64,000 bases of DNA from Leptothermofonsia sichuanensis E412 (GCF_019891175.1 NZ_CP072600.1:310001-374000), one strand, 5' to 3'; positions 51,161 to 59,977 are shown, numbered from the stretch's first letter. Program-made: numbers and translations. The notes: a model not told the origin generated them from the letters alone.

Positions 51161-52096
51161 TTATTCACTATAAGGAGTCTCTAACGGCAGGGCAACACCC
51201 TGTAAAACTGCCATGGGACCGATTTCTTTCAAGAACTGCATTTGTGGTTGGTTGCGAACCAGCAAAGCCCCTGAAAATCCGAGGGAGTTGACTGCGATCG
51301 CGGCAAATTTTTCCTGCGATCGCGGCACCAGTAACATCCATTTTCGTGTGATGAGCAGGTTATAGGGACCTGCCTGCCAGTCACTGGCGGTATTATCCCG
51401 CGCCAAACCGACCGCTGCCAACAAATGGTTATAGTAATCCAGGGTAATTTCTGCCCGGTTCAGGAGAGAGTCCGACCGTTGGAAGGCAAACTGGGCGATC
51501 CCATGCCGAAACGGAAGCCGAGGCGTGGTGCCAATGGGATGGGGCACGTCTGCCAACTTCAACGCGGCTTCAATCGGCACGGCTGGACCCTCTGGCAGCA
51601 TCGGTAAGGGAATCAGTTGTAGATGTTTGTGACGCTGGCTGGCACCAGCTTTCTGCCCACCGTTGTAAAATACCAGACCATCGATTTCATCCAGACAGAC
51701 CCAGGTGGCTACAAAATCCTGGAGAGTGAGTAGCTTTTCCTGATCTTCAAACGCACGGGTAATCATCAACAGATGATAGTCCACTGCATTGAATTTGTTC
51801 AGCAAGCAGAGATGGGTATCTGACAGATCCGCAACAAACAAATCTTCCTCATAGGGCAGAAACGGATTGACCGGTTGCTGCGATTGAACAGATACCTGTT
51901 CCTGCTGTCGTTTGGCTTCTTCTTTGTGGGCAAGATTCGCCAACATGCGGACGATAAACGGAATGCCATGCTGCTCAACCAGTTCACAGGTGGTTGGTAT
52001 GGATTGCAACGCACCGCACTTGAGTGCATGGTCTGTTCGCTCAACAACTTTGCTCCATAATGTTCCCGGCGACAAAAGAATGTTTGGCACAGACAT
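51161..52096 (-). CDS. ATP adenylyltransferase / Ap4A phosphorylase-like protein
   Basis: The 311-residue protein has the Apa2-type layout: an N-terminal helical segment, NPFLPYEEDLFVADLS, LLNKFNAVDYHLLMITR, and the HIT-like active-site motif QRHKHLQLIPLP (His-x-His-x-Gln). A C-terminal DUF4922-like domain follows (YNLLITRKWMLLVPRSQE). Such enzymes split Ap4A with phosphate into ATP and ADP, or act in reverse, and have been reported in cyanobacteria. Start at ATG 52096 fits the family. Cytoplasmic. Confidence 0.88.
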   Translation of the reverse strand: MSVPNILLSPGTLWSKVVERTDHALKCGALQSIPTTCELVEQHGIPFIVRMLANLAHKEEAKRQQEQVSVQSQQPVNPFLPYEEDLFVADLSDTHLCLLNKFNAVDYHLLMITRAFEDQEKLLTLQDFVATWVCLDEIDGLVFYNGGQKAGASQRHKHLQLIPLPMLPEGPAVPIEAALKLADVPHPIGTTPRLPFRHGIAQFAFQRSDSLLNRAEITLDYYNHLLAAVGLARDNTASDWQAGPYNLLITRKWMLLVPRSQEKFAAIAVNSLGFSGALLVRNQPQMQFLKEIGPMAVLQGVALPLETPYSE

Positions 52097-52343
52097 GGGC
52101 TGTTGGTTGATAGTGGATGGTTGTTTGGGATTGGCCGTTAGTTTTTCAACCTACCATCTCCCGCCTTCTGTCGCCTACTCCCTGCTGGCGATCGCCTCCT
52201 TCCCAGGAGTATGATTAACTCACAGTAAAGCCCTGGAACCGTTATGAGTTCCTCATTTCTGGATACTGCCTGCCCATCAGGTAAAAATAGCCCCCTCTTT
52301 TCTCTTTTCTCTTTTCTTTTTTCTCTTTTTTTCTCCTCTCTCC

Positions 52344-52958
52344 GTGACTGATACTGTTATTGATCGCAAACAGAAAATTTTCGACCGCTGGGCACCCAGC
52401 TACGATTGGCTGTTTCCATCGGTGGTCTATCAGGCGATCCATCAACGCCTGTTGGAATTCGTCCATCTACCGGCACAGCAGTCTGTGCTGGATCTGGGGT
52501 GTGGTACTGGCCGCCTGCTGAACCGATTAGCCACTCAATTTGCTGACCTGGAAGGTACTGGACTGGATCTATCTGCTGAAATGCTGCACCAGGCAGAGCA
52601 GCAGAACCGTTACCCTTCCCGCCTTCATTTTGTTCAGGGTAGAGCACAGAACCTGCCCTTTGCCAGTGAGCAATTCGATGCGGTGTTCAGCACTCTCAGC
52701 TTTTTGCACTATCCTGATCCAGAAAGGGTGTTTTTGGAGGTAGGCAGGGTTCTGCGATCAGCGGGCAGTTTTTATCTGGTGGATCCCCTGCTGCGATGGC
52801 AACCTGCTCTACAGGTTCTGCCCATGCCTGCGGGGGAAATCCGGTTTTATGGGTTTGAGGCACGGGCACAGTTGGGGGAACAGGCTGGCTTCCGTTGTCA
52901 GGGTCACTATTTTCTACTGGGACCCGTCGTACTCACCCAATTTTCTAAACTGGGGTAG
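52344..52958 (+). CDS. class I SAM-dependent methyltransferase
   Basis: The 204-residue protein starts at GTG. Motif I VLDLGCGTGRLLNRLA, motif II-like GLDLSAEMLHQA, and FDAVFSTLSFLHYPDPERVF identify a Methyltransf_11 enzyme of the UbiE-like group. The short C-terminal region lacks features that name a substrate. The region upstream contains a long TTTTCTCTTTTCTC tract, so the start is uncertain. Divergent from the Ap4A phosphorylase-like gene. Confidence 0.85.
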   Translation: MTDTVIDRKQKIFDRWAPSYDWLFPSVVYQAIHQRLLEFVHLPAQQSVLDLGCGTGRLLNRLATQFADLEGTGLDLSAEMLHQAEQQNRYPSRLHFVQGRAQNLPFASEQFDAVFSTLSFLHYPDPERVFLEVGRVLRSAGSFYLVDPLLRWQPALQVLPMPAGEIRFYGFEARAQLGEQAGFRCQGHYFLLGPVVLTQFSKLG

Positions 52959-54013
52959 CCCGGATACCGGAATCGCTTCTCATAATTCGTCCTGTATCTC
53001 AGCCAGTTTAATGGCGAAAATCTTTAGAACGCCCATGATGGCGGAATTGGAGCGGATCACGTATTCCCACGGAATTCTGAGAAGTCTGTATCGAAATGTT
53101 AAGTTTCGGCTTTTTCGTTAAGAAACGTTGCACTTACTTGATCCCGTTGCTAGGGTGTGCTTATGCAGGTTTTTCCCTGGCTCTTTCGTGAAGAGGTGTG
53201 CCCCGATGTATGTACTGCGATTTATTTCATGAGCGATCGCTGAACTGGCTCGATTTCTGTCCTCGATTTCTACGATGGTTACGGGTCAGGCTTTTCAGCA
53301 AAATCTGGACAATTTAGTTTGGAGAAATCACCCGTCTGGATAGTTCTACTCACGATTCTTTGCCTTAAGATCCGTTTTAGATTGTTAAGGAACGTTTCTC
53401 TGGTGCCCTTGCTAACGCACTGCTTGTGCATACAATGGTTCGCTCTCCATTGGGTTCACCTGTCATCCAGTTCAATTGGACAATTTCTTTGACCGTGCCA
53501 GGAGTGGTTATGCGACAAGCAACTATGCGACAGGCTTTTTCACTCATTCGGCGTTGCTGATTCCGGGTATGGATTAGAAGCTGGATGAATTGAAGACGTT
53601 CAATTCATCTGCCTATTCAGCACTGCCCCCATTTCACTGCACTCATTACGAACTTGACGGTTGTGATTGTTGTCATGCAAACGAAATTGCTCCATTACGA
53701 TCCCCTATCGCAACTCAGGATGGCTTGAATCAGGATTGATTCAGTCTATAAATCATCATCACTGAAACCTGAGCATCTGAGTATTGCGGACAATCAACTT
53801 TTGGTTTGATTGCGAGTTGACTTGCGTCTCATTTTGCAATGCCTGAACTGTGAACCCGTTATAGCGATCGTTGTAGAGAATTGAGACCGGTTAGCGATCG
53901 CTAACCCCTGGGATGCTGTTCTTCTGACGCTGTTCCCGGTCCCTTATTCTCTGTTTTCTGCGGTAGCTGGCTTCCGTTCAGGATGGGATGAGACCTCTAC
54001 CCTGGAGGTATTT
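52959..54013. other. 1-kb non-coding interval with a family C repeat
   Basis: No gene is supported. A family C repeat (copy 5) lies at 53548-53630 (GGCGTTGCTGATTCCGGGTA ... AATTCATCTGCCTATTCAGC). AACGTT-containing motifs GTTAAGTTTCGG and GTTAAGAAACG recur at 53098-53125, and GTTAAGGAACG at 53377-53387. The leader of the SDR gene occupies the right end, with HIP1-like sites at 53865 and 53893. Confidence 0.5.
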
Positions 54014-54817
54014 ATGGATATTCGAGGAAAGACTGCTTTAATTACCGGAGCTTCTCGCGGCATTGGACGTGCGATCGCCCTGGAATTTGCAGCCCAGGGA
54101 GTAAACCGTTTGTTACTGGTTGCCCGCGATCGCCAACGGCTTGCTGAAGTCGCTGCTGAAATCTCAGCCCTGGGAGTTGATGTCATCACCCTAGCGGTGG
54201 ATTTAAGTCAACCGATTGAGGTCAATATTGCAGTTGCCCGTGCCTGGCGAGATCATGGTCCAATTCACATCCTGGTCAACTGTGCCGGGGTTGCGCATCA
54301 GGTACCCTTCTTGCAAACGCGCCTGCCCCAGGTCCAGGAAGAAATTTCTACCAACCTGATTGGTATGTATACCATCACTCGCCTGGTTGCTCGCCGGATG
54401 GTTGCCCAGCGAGAAGGGGTAATTGTCAATGTCTCCAGTTTGATGGGGAAGCTGGCAGCCCCCACAATGGCAACCTATTCAGCGACTAAGTTCGCTATTC
54501 TTGGCTTCAGTCAGGCTTTGCGGGGTGAGCTGGCATCCCACAATGTCAGGGTGATTGCACTGCTGCCGTCCCTAACGGACACGGACATGGTGCGCCATAT
54601 CAAATGGTTCCGCTGGGTTGTTCCAATGACCCCACAACAGGTTGCCCGGGCACTGGTCTCAGGCCTGGCAAAAGGGTCTAATGAAATCCTGGTGGGATGG
54701 CAGAGTCACCTTGCCGTCTGGGGCAACCGGCTTGCCCCCTGGTTTATGGAAAAAGTGCTGTCCGCTGCCGCCCCCCTGCCCAAAAATCAACCCGGTCTGT
54801 ATCCCGATCTCAGGTAA
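54014..54817 (+). CDS. short-chain dehydrogenase/reductase
   Basis: The 267-residue protein has TALITGASRGIGRAIALEFA (NAD(P) binding), the NCAG motif (VNCAGVA), catalytic Ser in VSSLMGKLA and the YSATK motif. An Arg at ARDRQRL favours NADPH. Classical SDR. GGAGG is placed 9 nt before ATG. The C-terminal 50 residues are extended and amphipathic (WGNRLAPWFMEKVL), as in SDRs that act on membrane lipids. The substrate is not determined. Confidence 0.9.
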   Translation: MDIRGKTALITGASRGIGRAIALEFAAQGVNRLLLVARDRQRLAEVAAEISALGVDVITLAVDLSQPIEVNIAVARAWRDHGPIHILVNCAGVAHQVPFLQTRLPQVQEEISTNLIGMYTITRLVARRMVAQREGVIVNVSSLMGKLAAPTMATYSATKFAILGFSQALRGELASHNVRVIALLPSLTDTDMVRHIKWFRWVVPMTPQQVARALVSGLAKGSNEILVGWQSHLAVWGNRLAPWFMEKVLSAAAPLPKNQPGLYPDLR

Positions 54818-54850
54818 GGATCGTGGATTCCAATGGAAAACCTCAGAAAT

Positions 54851-54914
54851 TAACCACAGAGGCACAGAGAACACAGAGCCATGTTTTTGTGTCCTTCGTG
54901 CCTTCGTGGTTAAC
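54851..54914. repeat. family E hairpin repeat, copy 2
   Basis: TTAACCACAGAGGCACAGAG ... CCTTCGTGGTTAA. The ends are complementary. The first half matches 18610-18665. This CCACAGAGRCACAGAG type of repeat is widespread in bacterial intergenic DNA. Confidence 0.75.
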
Positions 54915-55048
54915 TCCTGTGCCTCACGTGAACTCTACAGATGACTAAATCCATGATCCCTGTCCATTCAAATTCATCCCCACAATTGCCAATGCCCAAC
55001 CGATAATGGAAATAGGGATTGTTGAATGCGGAATGACGGTTTTGGGCT

Positions 55049-55942
55049 ATGGAAGTCATTACCAGTAATGCAACAACATCGACGAATGGTTTGAAACTTT
55101 CCAATGATCAAATCTCTGATGTATTAGACCAGGTTGCAGACCTTTTAGAGTTCCAGGAAGCCAGTCGTTATCGGGTGCAGGCATACCGGAATGCCGCGCA
55201 TCGAGTGCGATCGCTCAATCCTCCACTTTCAGACCTTTACAGCCGGGAAGGCAAAGCGGGGTTGGAGAAACTACCTGGCATTGGTAAAAGTCTCTCGGCG
55301 GCGTTAGAAGAATTGTTCCAAACAGGACAACTGCAACTGCTCAACAGCTTGCAGGCAGAAGTCCCCCCTGAAGCACTGTTCACAACTATTCCGGGGATTG
55401 GAGAAAAGCTGGCTCACCAGTTACATCAGGAACTTGGGATTGCAACCCTGGAAGAATTGGAACTGGCAGCCCATGATGGCCGGTTGGAACATCTGAAGGG
55501 GTTTGGCGATCGTCGAGTGCGTCTGATCCGTCAAACACTGGCAACCATCCTGAACCGGGCTTCCCGCCGCCATGCCCAGACAAGGCACTGGCAGGAGGAG
55601 CAGAATTCCCCAGTGCTCCCAAACCCACCGATTGAACTCCTGCTGGAAGTTGATGCCCGCTACCGTAACCTTGCGGAAACCGGACAGCTACGCACCATCG
55701 CGCCCCGCCGGTTTAATCCAGACAACAAGCGCTGGCTGCCCATTATGAACTGGCAGCACGACGGCTGGTCCTTCACCGCCATGTATTCCAACACTGCCCT
55801 GGCACATGAGCTGGGTAAAACCCATGACTGGGTGGTGATCTTTTATGAGAAGAATGGCTATGAGTCTCAATGTACAGTGGTCACAGAAACCCGTGGTCGG
55901 ATGATGGGCAAACGGGTTGTGCGGGGGCAGATACATTCGTGA
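55049..55942 (+). CDS. helix-hairpin-helix protein resembling the PolX N-terminal region
   Basis: The 297-residue protein has an N-terminal 8-kDa-like domain (ISDVLDQVADLLEFQEASRY RVQAYR..., residues about 20-75) followed by two HhH motifs (LEKLPGIGKSLSAALEEL; FTTIPGIGEKLAHQLHQELG), as in the DNA-binding part of DNA polymerase X. The polymerase palm and PHP domains are absent. The C-terminal third (about 185-297) is a separate beta-rich domain (WLPIMNWQHDGWSFTAMYSN; DWVVIFYEKNGYESQCTVV) found in several cyanobacterial proteins. It probably binds DNA; catalytic activity is not evident. Confidence 0.82.
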   Translation: MEVITSNATTSTNGLKLSNDQISDVLDQVADLLEFQEASRYRVQAYRNAAHRVRSLNPPLSDLYSREGKAGLEKLPGIGKSLSAALEELFQTGQLQLLNSLQAEVPPEALFTTIPGIGEKLAHQLHQELGIATLEELELAAHDGRLEHLKGFGDRRVRLIRQTLATILNRASRRHAQTRHWQEEQNSPVLPNPPIELLLEVDARYRNLAETGQLRTIAPRRFNPDNKRWLPIMNWQHDGWSFTAMYSNTALAHELGKTHDWVVIFYEKNGYESQCTVVTETRGRMMGKRVVRGQIHS

Positions 55943-55959
55943 TACGCAGGAGTTGAACA

Positions 55960-56565
55960 GTGACAGCATTGCAGCCATCAGACTCGTTGGAACGTCGTGC
56001 TTACTGTGAAGCAGGGCATGCGGTAATGGCATTCTTGATTCTCAAAGCCGGTATAGCAGACAGTTTGTTTCTTTTGCCTGTTTCCGCAGTTGAGCGTCCC
56101 TATTTCGTGGCGCAGTTTGAGCAAATATCCATAAAGCATACATGCTCAAATTGGGGTGCTATTACCTATAGTCTTGCAAGTCTGACTACAACTCCAATGG
56201 TTCTCCTTGCTGGTTACGCAGCTGAAAGAATTAAGTACAACATCAACGAAGATGTTACGCCTCACTGTTCTGACCTGACAGCAAGGGCTTGGCATTTGTC
56301 AGCGTGTTACTTTGTCGAATACGACAGGGATGATTCCAGGACTGATTGCTCAGAGAGGGACAGATGGGCAACTGAGATATTAGTAGAACGATACAACCTG
56401 GTCGAGAAAGAGTTGCGTTTTCATTGGGCTTCGGTTGAAGTGTTAGCGAGTGTCCTGCTGTCACAAGAGGTTCTTTCAAGAGACAGCGCCTTTGAAATTA
56501 TAGAGAACAATCTTCCCGAAGAAACAAAAGCAAGAGTGTTGGTTATCGCCAATCAGACAGGTTAA
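55960..56565 (+). CDS. stand-alone M41 (FtsH-protease-like) domain with altered zinc motif
   Basis: The 201-residue protein starts at GTG with AGGAG 10 nt upstream. The first helix reads RRAYCEAGHAVMAFLI, aligned with the FtsH peptidase motif YHEAGHA: the first zinc-binding His is Cys here. A second block, MVLLAGYAAERIKYNINED, and the helix with DLTARAWHLSACYF match the rest of the M41 domain. No AAA+ ATPase or transmembrane helix is present. It may be an inactive relative or use a different metal set. It follows the HhH gene with an 18-bp gap, suggesting co-transcription. Confidence 0.75.
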   Translation: MTALQPSDSLERRAYCEAGHAVMAFLILKAGIADSLFLLPVSAVERPYFVAQFEQISIKHTCSNWGAITYSLASLTTTPMVLLAGYAAERIKYNINEDVTPHCSDLTARAWHLSACYFVEYDRDDSRTDCSERDRWATEILVERYNLVEKELRFHWASVEVLASVLLSQEVLSRDSAFEIIENNLPEETKARVLVIANQTG

Positions 56566-56730
56566 GGCTGAAGAACACTGGTGGTCTGTCAAGAATTATT
56601 TTGTGGGTTGAAAACCCAACATAATTTCATTTTTCAGGTGTTCCCTTCAGGTCTGGCAAATGCCTTAAACTTTTATGGGTTAAATAATGTGTATTAAATG
56701 ACGGTGCATTAAATGCCGTGTATCAACTAA

Positions 56731-56812
56731 TGGGCGGAGCGAGACTCGAACTCGCAAGACCGAAGTCGCCGCATTTTGAGTGCGGTACGTCTACCAATTC
56801 CGCCATCCGCCC
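56731..56812 (-). tRNA. tRNA-Leu(CAA)
   Basis: Acceptor stem GGGCGGA (5' end at 56812) pairs with TCCGCCC, followed by discriminator A at 56731; CCA is not encoded. The anticodon arm is CCGCA-CTCAAAA-TGCGG, giving anticodon CAA for UUG codons. A long variable arm (CGACTTCGGTC) fits a class II tRNA. The T arm is GCGAG-TTCGAGT-CTCGC. Confidence 0.97.
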
Positions 56813-56981
56813 GGAACAGGTCAAACAACCATCAACGGGTTATTTGGGCTTACTCAGTGTAACAGCAGAGAAGCGATCGCGACAAGCGTTATGTTAGAAA
56901 AATGGTAAAAAGCCTGGGGGATTGATCGAAAATTGATCGAAATCGTTGGATGGTTGGTAGGGATATTGCGGCTTTTTCAGC

Positions 56982-57008
56982 CTTGCGAGTTCGAGTCTCG
57001 CTCCGCCC
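56982..57008 (+). repeat. 27-bp inverted copy of the tRNA-Leu 3' end (candidate attachment site)
   Basis: The 27 bases are identical to the T arm and 3' acceptor strand of the tRNA-Leu gene, but are read on the plus strand, while the gene is on the minus strand. It lies 47 bp before the integrase ATG. Such a copy is the expected core of an integrase attachment site. Confidence 0.85.
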
Positions 57009-57054
57009 CATAAGCTTTTCAAGGCTTTGCCTAGAACACTAGAACTAGGTAGCC

Positions 57055-58185
57055 ATGAAATTCAATTTAGGGATCGATAAAGGAAATTACCGGATCAGTT
57101 TCACCTTAGAGGGAAAGCGTAAGCTTTTCTTTCCTGGTACGACAGATGAGCTAACCGCTAAAAAACTTCTCAGAAGGATGGAGTTTGACTGGGATCAAGG
57201 TCAGTTTGACCTTACTCTACAGTCCTACAAGCTGAAAAACCGGGTTCAGGTTACTGTTAAAATCTCCCCAGACCAAAAAGAGGATAAGGCAAAGCTGATA
57301 ACGATATGGGACAAATGGGTAAAAACACTCAATCTACCTCTAAGAACCCTGAATGATCATTACCACTGTTGCAGAGTCATGATTTCTAAGGCTGAACCTG
57401 GTTGGGATGATGTTACCTGGTTTGTTCAATCTGACCTAAGCGCTTCTACATGGAACACTCGCAGAAGGTTTATCAATTCCTGCGTTACATGGGCACTCAC
57501 AGAAGGACTGATAGAGGGTAAGAATCCCTGGTTAGCTTTGAAGGCAAGACGTAGCACCAAAACATCTGCTAACCCGTTCACTAAGGCAGAGACTCAACAG
57601 ATCATCGAAGCTTTTCAGGATAACCGCTTCTGTTCTCTTAACTCCCCCTGTAAACATTCATACTATGTTCCCTATCTGAAGTTTCTCTTTCTCACAGGTG
57701 TAAGACCGGGTGAGGCGATCGCGCTTCAGTGGAAGCATATTGATTTTGAGAACAACCTAATTGAGATTTCAGAAGCAATGGGTAAGGATCTAGAATCATC
57801 TCCCTATGCAACCAGGAGAATTAGGAAAGAGACAAAAACAGGCGAGATAAGGTATCTCCCACTTAGTCCTATCCTGGAAGAATTATTGCTGTTGTATAAG
57901 CCCATAGATGCTAAACCAGACTCATTAGTTTTCATTGGAGCGAGAGGTAAAGGAGTTCTGGACATCAGAGCATTCAGAGAGACATGGAAAAAGGTTTTGA
58001 ATGGTTTAGGTCTGGAGTACAGAAAACCATATCAGACCAGACACACAGCTTTAAGCAACATAGCTCAAAATCATGGGTTATTAGCTGCTGCAAAAGTAGC
58101 TGGTCACAAGTCTCTGGATATGGTTAGCCGTCACTATGCAAAATTCACTGGGGATCTAAAAGGTGTGATGCCTGATCTACTCTGA
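57055..58185 (+). CDS. tyrosine-type site-specific recombinase (integrase)
   Basis: The 376-residue protein has an N-terminal arm-binding-like domain (residues about 1-60), a core-binding SAM-like domain (about 80-170) and the catalytic domain (about 185-376). Catalytic residues are visible: Arg in TGVRPGEAIALQW, the TRHTALSNIA box (Arg-His; the usual box-II His is Tyr in PYQTRH), GHKSLDMVSRHYAKF with the His and the nucleophilic Tyr. It should recombine the att site 47 bp upstream. The codons are AT-rich, unlike those left of 56.7 kb. Confidence 0.92.
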   Translation: MKFNLGIDKGNYRISFTLEGKRKLFFPGTTDELTAKKLLRRMEFDWDQGQFDLTLQSYKLKNRVQVTVKISPDQKEDKAKLITIWDKWVKTLNLPLRTLNDHYHCCRVMISKAEPGWDDVTWFVQSDLSASTWNTRRRFINSCVTWALTEGLIEGKNPWLALKARRSTKTSANPFTKAETQQIIEAFQDNRFCSLNSPCKHSYYVPYLKFLFLTGVRPGEAIALQWKHIDFENNLIEISEAMGKDLESSPYATRRIRKETKTGEIRYLPLSPILEELLLLYKPIDAKPDSLVFIGARGKGVLDIRAFRETWKKVLNGLGLEYRKPYQTRHTALSNIAQNHGLLAAAKVAGHKSLDMVSRHYAKFTGDLKGVMPDLL

Positions 58186-58189
58186 TACT

Positions 58190-58202
58190 TAAAATGATTT
58201 TA
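58190..58202. promoter_or_regulatory. TAAAATGATTTTA palindrome, site 1
   Basis: Perfect 13-bp palindrome around a central G, 5 bp after the integrase stop codon. Confidence 0.7.
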
Positions 58203-58208
58203 GAAAAT

Positions 58209-58260
58209 GGAACCCCTTATACGGCTAAACCATATAAAGGGGTTCCATTTTTACTTTTTT
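58209..58260. terminator. strong hairpin terminator between convergent genes
   Basis: GGAACCCCTTATACGG pairs with CCATATAAAGGGGTTCC around CTAAA (58209-58246), followed by ATTTTTACTTTTTTT. It should end integrase transcripts; the stop of the converging 77-residue gene lies at its right edge. Confidence 0.88.
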
Positions 58261-58484
58261 TCCTCTATCGATTGTCGTTCAAAAAAGTAGATACCCTTTT
58301 CCCTGAGAAGCTTGTGGAAAGTCTCTTTATCGTAACCGTGGTAGAAGCAAGCGTAATCGTTATAACCGTGGTATCTAAGGTTATATACCTTCGATAAAAC
58401 TGATCTAGCACGACCTAAATCTTGAGGATAGATACAAGTTAAATCGTTAGTTTGCAGAGCGATCGCGAGTAAATTTGCCAGCAT
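58251..58484 (-). CDS. small protein of unknown function (77 residues)
   Basis: The protein starts MLANLLAIALQTNDLTC and ends with a Lys/Glu-rich tail (ERQSIEEKK). The centre is unusually rich in Tyr and aromatic residues (VYNLRYHGYNDYACFYHGYD). The TATAGGG upstream is only a weak ribosome-binding site. A palindrome site lies 25 bp before the start, in its probable promoter. No family recognised. Confidence 0.55.
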   Translation of the reverse strand: MLANLLAIALQTNDLTCIYPQDLGRARSVLSKVYNLRYHGYNDYACFYHGYDKETFHKLLREKGIYFFERQSIEEKK

Positions 58485-58508
58485 AATTAGACCCTATAAT
58501 TTGATACC

Positions 58509-58521
58509 TAAAATCATTTTA
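58509..58521. promoter_or_regulatory. TAAAATCATTTTA palindrome, site 2
   Basis: Lies in the 34-bp gap between two minus-strand genes, just after the 100-residue gene's 3' end and before the 77-residue gene's start. Confidence 0.7.
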
Positions 58522-58821
58522 GAGGTTTTGAAATTGCCTCAAAGTAATCTCAAATAGTTTTTCAATTTCTGGCGGATCATCTCCCTGGTTATAGAACATA
58601 CTTTCTACAAATGGGAAAATAAAAGTCATAGCCAGAATTTTAAGTGATTCTTTAGATAAATCCTCATAGCTCTCTGAATCCTCAAATTCTTCTTTGAATA
58701 ATTCTATGTCGTATTCTTCTTTTTCCTTTTCTAAATATGACAATAACGAAGAGTCTAAAACATTCTGCTTTGCTAACTCTAATTCTTCTGTCTCGTACAA
58801 AGCGATTATTGGTGGTATCAT
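58519..58821 (-). CDS. acidic protein of unknown function (100 residues)
   Basis: An excellent AGGAGGAGG lies 9 nt before ATG. The protein is strongly acidic (YLEKEKEEYDIELFKEEF) with a hydrophobic segment ILAMTFIFPFVESMF (residues about 62-76). It could be a small soluble regulator or an acidic anti-restriction-like mimic; nothing in the sequence settles this. Its stop codon overlaps palindrome site 2. Confidence 0.65.
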   Translation of the reverse strand: MIPPIIALYETEELELAKQNVLDSSLLSYLEKEKEEYDIELFKEEFEDSESYEDLSKESLKILAMTFIFPFVESMFYNQGDDPPEIEKLFEITLRQFQNL

Positions 58822-58882
58822 TAGATATTTCCTCCTCCTAATTGAACTATATTTTCATCGGCAGATATAATACCTTGTTGAG

Positions 58883-58895
58883 TAAAATGATTTTA
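58883..58895. promoter_or_regulatory. TAAAATGATTTTA palindrome, site 3
   Basis: Lies 62 bp upstream of the 100-residue gene's start, a likely promoter position, and 30 bp beyond the 3' end of the next gene. Confidence 0.7.
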
Positions 58896-58928
58896 TCCCT
58901 AGTGCGAATCGAGAAAGTTTCTTAAGAC

Positions 58929-59858
58929 TTATTCTATCCAATCCATAATTATTAAAGTAGCTGATGCCATTCCACTCACACTTTGATTTGCATAAATTTG
59001 TTTATTCCGAATAGGATCAGGATTTTCTTTCATGGCATCATCTAGTTCATCTAGAAGAATTTTGGCAAGTTCTTCTATGTCATCCATAGACCGAATTCGA
59101 TTTTGAATTGACGGCTTAAACAGTTTTTCATTCCACAAAGCCGATATAATATCAACACAAGTAGAATATTTATTTTCATAGGTCGCTTTCTGCCATTCAA
59201 GGGCACTAGCCTTAGTAAGGCTTTTATCTGGATAACTTTTTACAGGTTCAGAGGGTTTCTGATCTGATGAACTAGCAGAGGGTTTCTGATCTGATGAACT
59301 AGCAGAGGGTTTCTGATTCGATGAACTAGCAGAGGGGGCAGTTGTGACATCAGTATTTTGAAAACTTCCAGATGTCAAACTAGATATATACATCAAACCT
59401 GCCATTATTACCAGTATCAAAACAGATGCACCAACATTAAAATAAGGATTGCTAGTAAAGAAGGTTAAAGTTTCAGGCTTTTTATCAGCAGTTTCAGGCT
59501 CTTTATCTGCAACTTTTGGATCTGGAATAGGGGTTACTTCTTCCAATACGTCTGGTTTGGGTTCATCCTTCAATTCAAATTCTTGAGTCCATGTGGGTGT
59601 AGTTTCACCCTGCTTTCTGCCATAGATAATCAATTTCTGAATGGGTTCGATCCCTAATCCTCTTACTCCCTTCAAAACATACGGAGCTAGAATCTGTTGA
59701 TCTGGTACCTCAACCGCTTCTAACAGAACTTGTAGGCAATCACCCTTAACATTAACCTTAGCCGTGATACCTTTAGGCTGTAGGGAACGATTGATCAGGA
59801 AGGCGATCGCTTTAGGATTCCCTTGTCTTGCCAATTCTAATGGGTTTAGGTGAGTCAT
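58929..59858 (-). CDS. single-pass membrane protein of unknown function
   Basis: The 309-residue protein has a soluble N-terminal region (residues about 1-105: LELARQGNPKAIAFLINRSL, a segment found at the start of many cyanobacterial proteins), an acidic linker (LEEVTPIPDPKVADKEPETA), one transmembrane helix (about 143-162, VGASVLILVIMAGLMYISSL), a repeated Ser/Lys spacer (SSSDQKPSA three times) and a C-terminal domain with conserved aromatic residues. The orientation is probably N-in. No ribosome-binding site is seen. The N-terminal block is shared with chromosomal cyanobacterial proteins, so the element may have acquired it from a host. Confidence 0.7.
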   Translation of the reverse strand: MTHLNPLELARQGNPKAIAFLINRSLQPKGITAKVNVKGDCLQVLLEAVEVPDQQILAPYVLKGVRGLGIEPIQKLIIYGRKQGETTPTWTQEFELKDEPKPDVLEEVTPIPDPKVADKEPETADKKPETLTFFTSNPYFNVGASVLILVIMAGLMYISSLTSGSFQNTDVTTAPSASSSNQKPSASSSDQKPSASSSDQKPSEPVKSYPDKSLTKASALEWQKATYENKYSTCVDIISALWNEKLFKPSIQNRIRSMDDIEELAKILLDELDDAMKENPDPIRNKQIYANQSVSGMASATLIIMDWIE

Positions 59859-59925
59859 TGGAGGGATAGCAGGTAGGGGATTATCATCCTATTCATCCCA
59901 AAAAATGCCTAACGGGAAACATTAC

Positions 59926-59938
59926 TAAAATCATTTTA
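59926..59938. promoter_or_regulatory. TAAAATCATTTTA palindrome, site 4
   Basis: Embedded in ACTAAAATCATTTTAGT, giving a 17-bp palindrome; 67 bp upstream of the 309-residue gene's start. Confidence 0.75.
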
Positions 59939-59946
59939 GTAAACTA

Positions 59947-59977
59947 AGCCCTAATGTGATCCAGATCACATAGGGCT
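59947..59977. promoter_or_regulatory. CRP-like palindrome within a perfect hairpin
   Basis: TGTGATCCAGATCACA (59955-59970) matches the cAMP receptor protein consensus (TGTGA-N6-TCACA), with AGCCCTA and TAGGGCT extending the palindrome on both sides. It lies about 97 bp upstream of the 309-residue gene, next to palindrome site 4. Confidence 0.6.
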
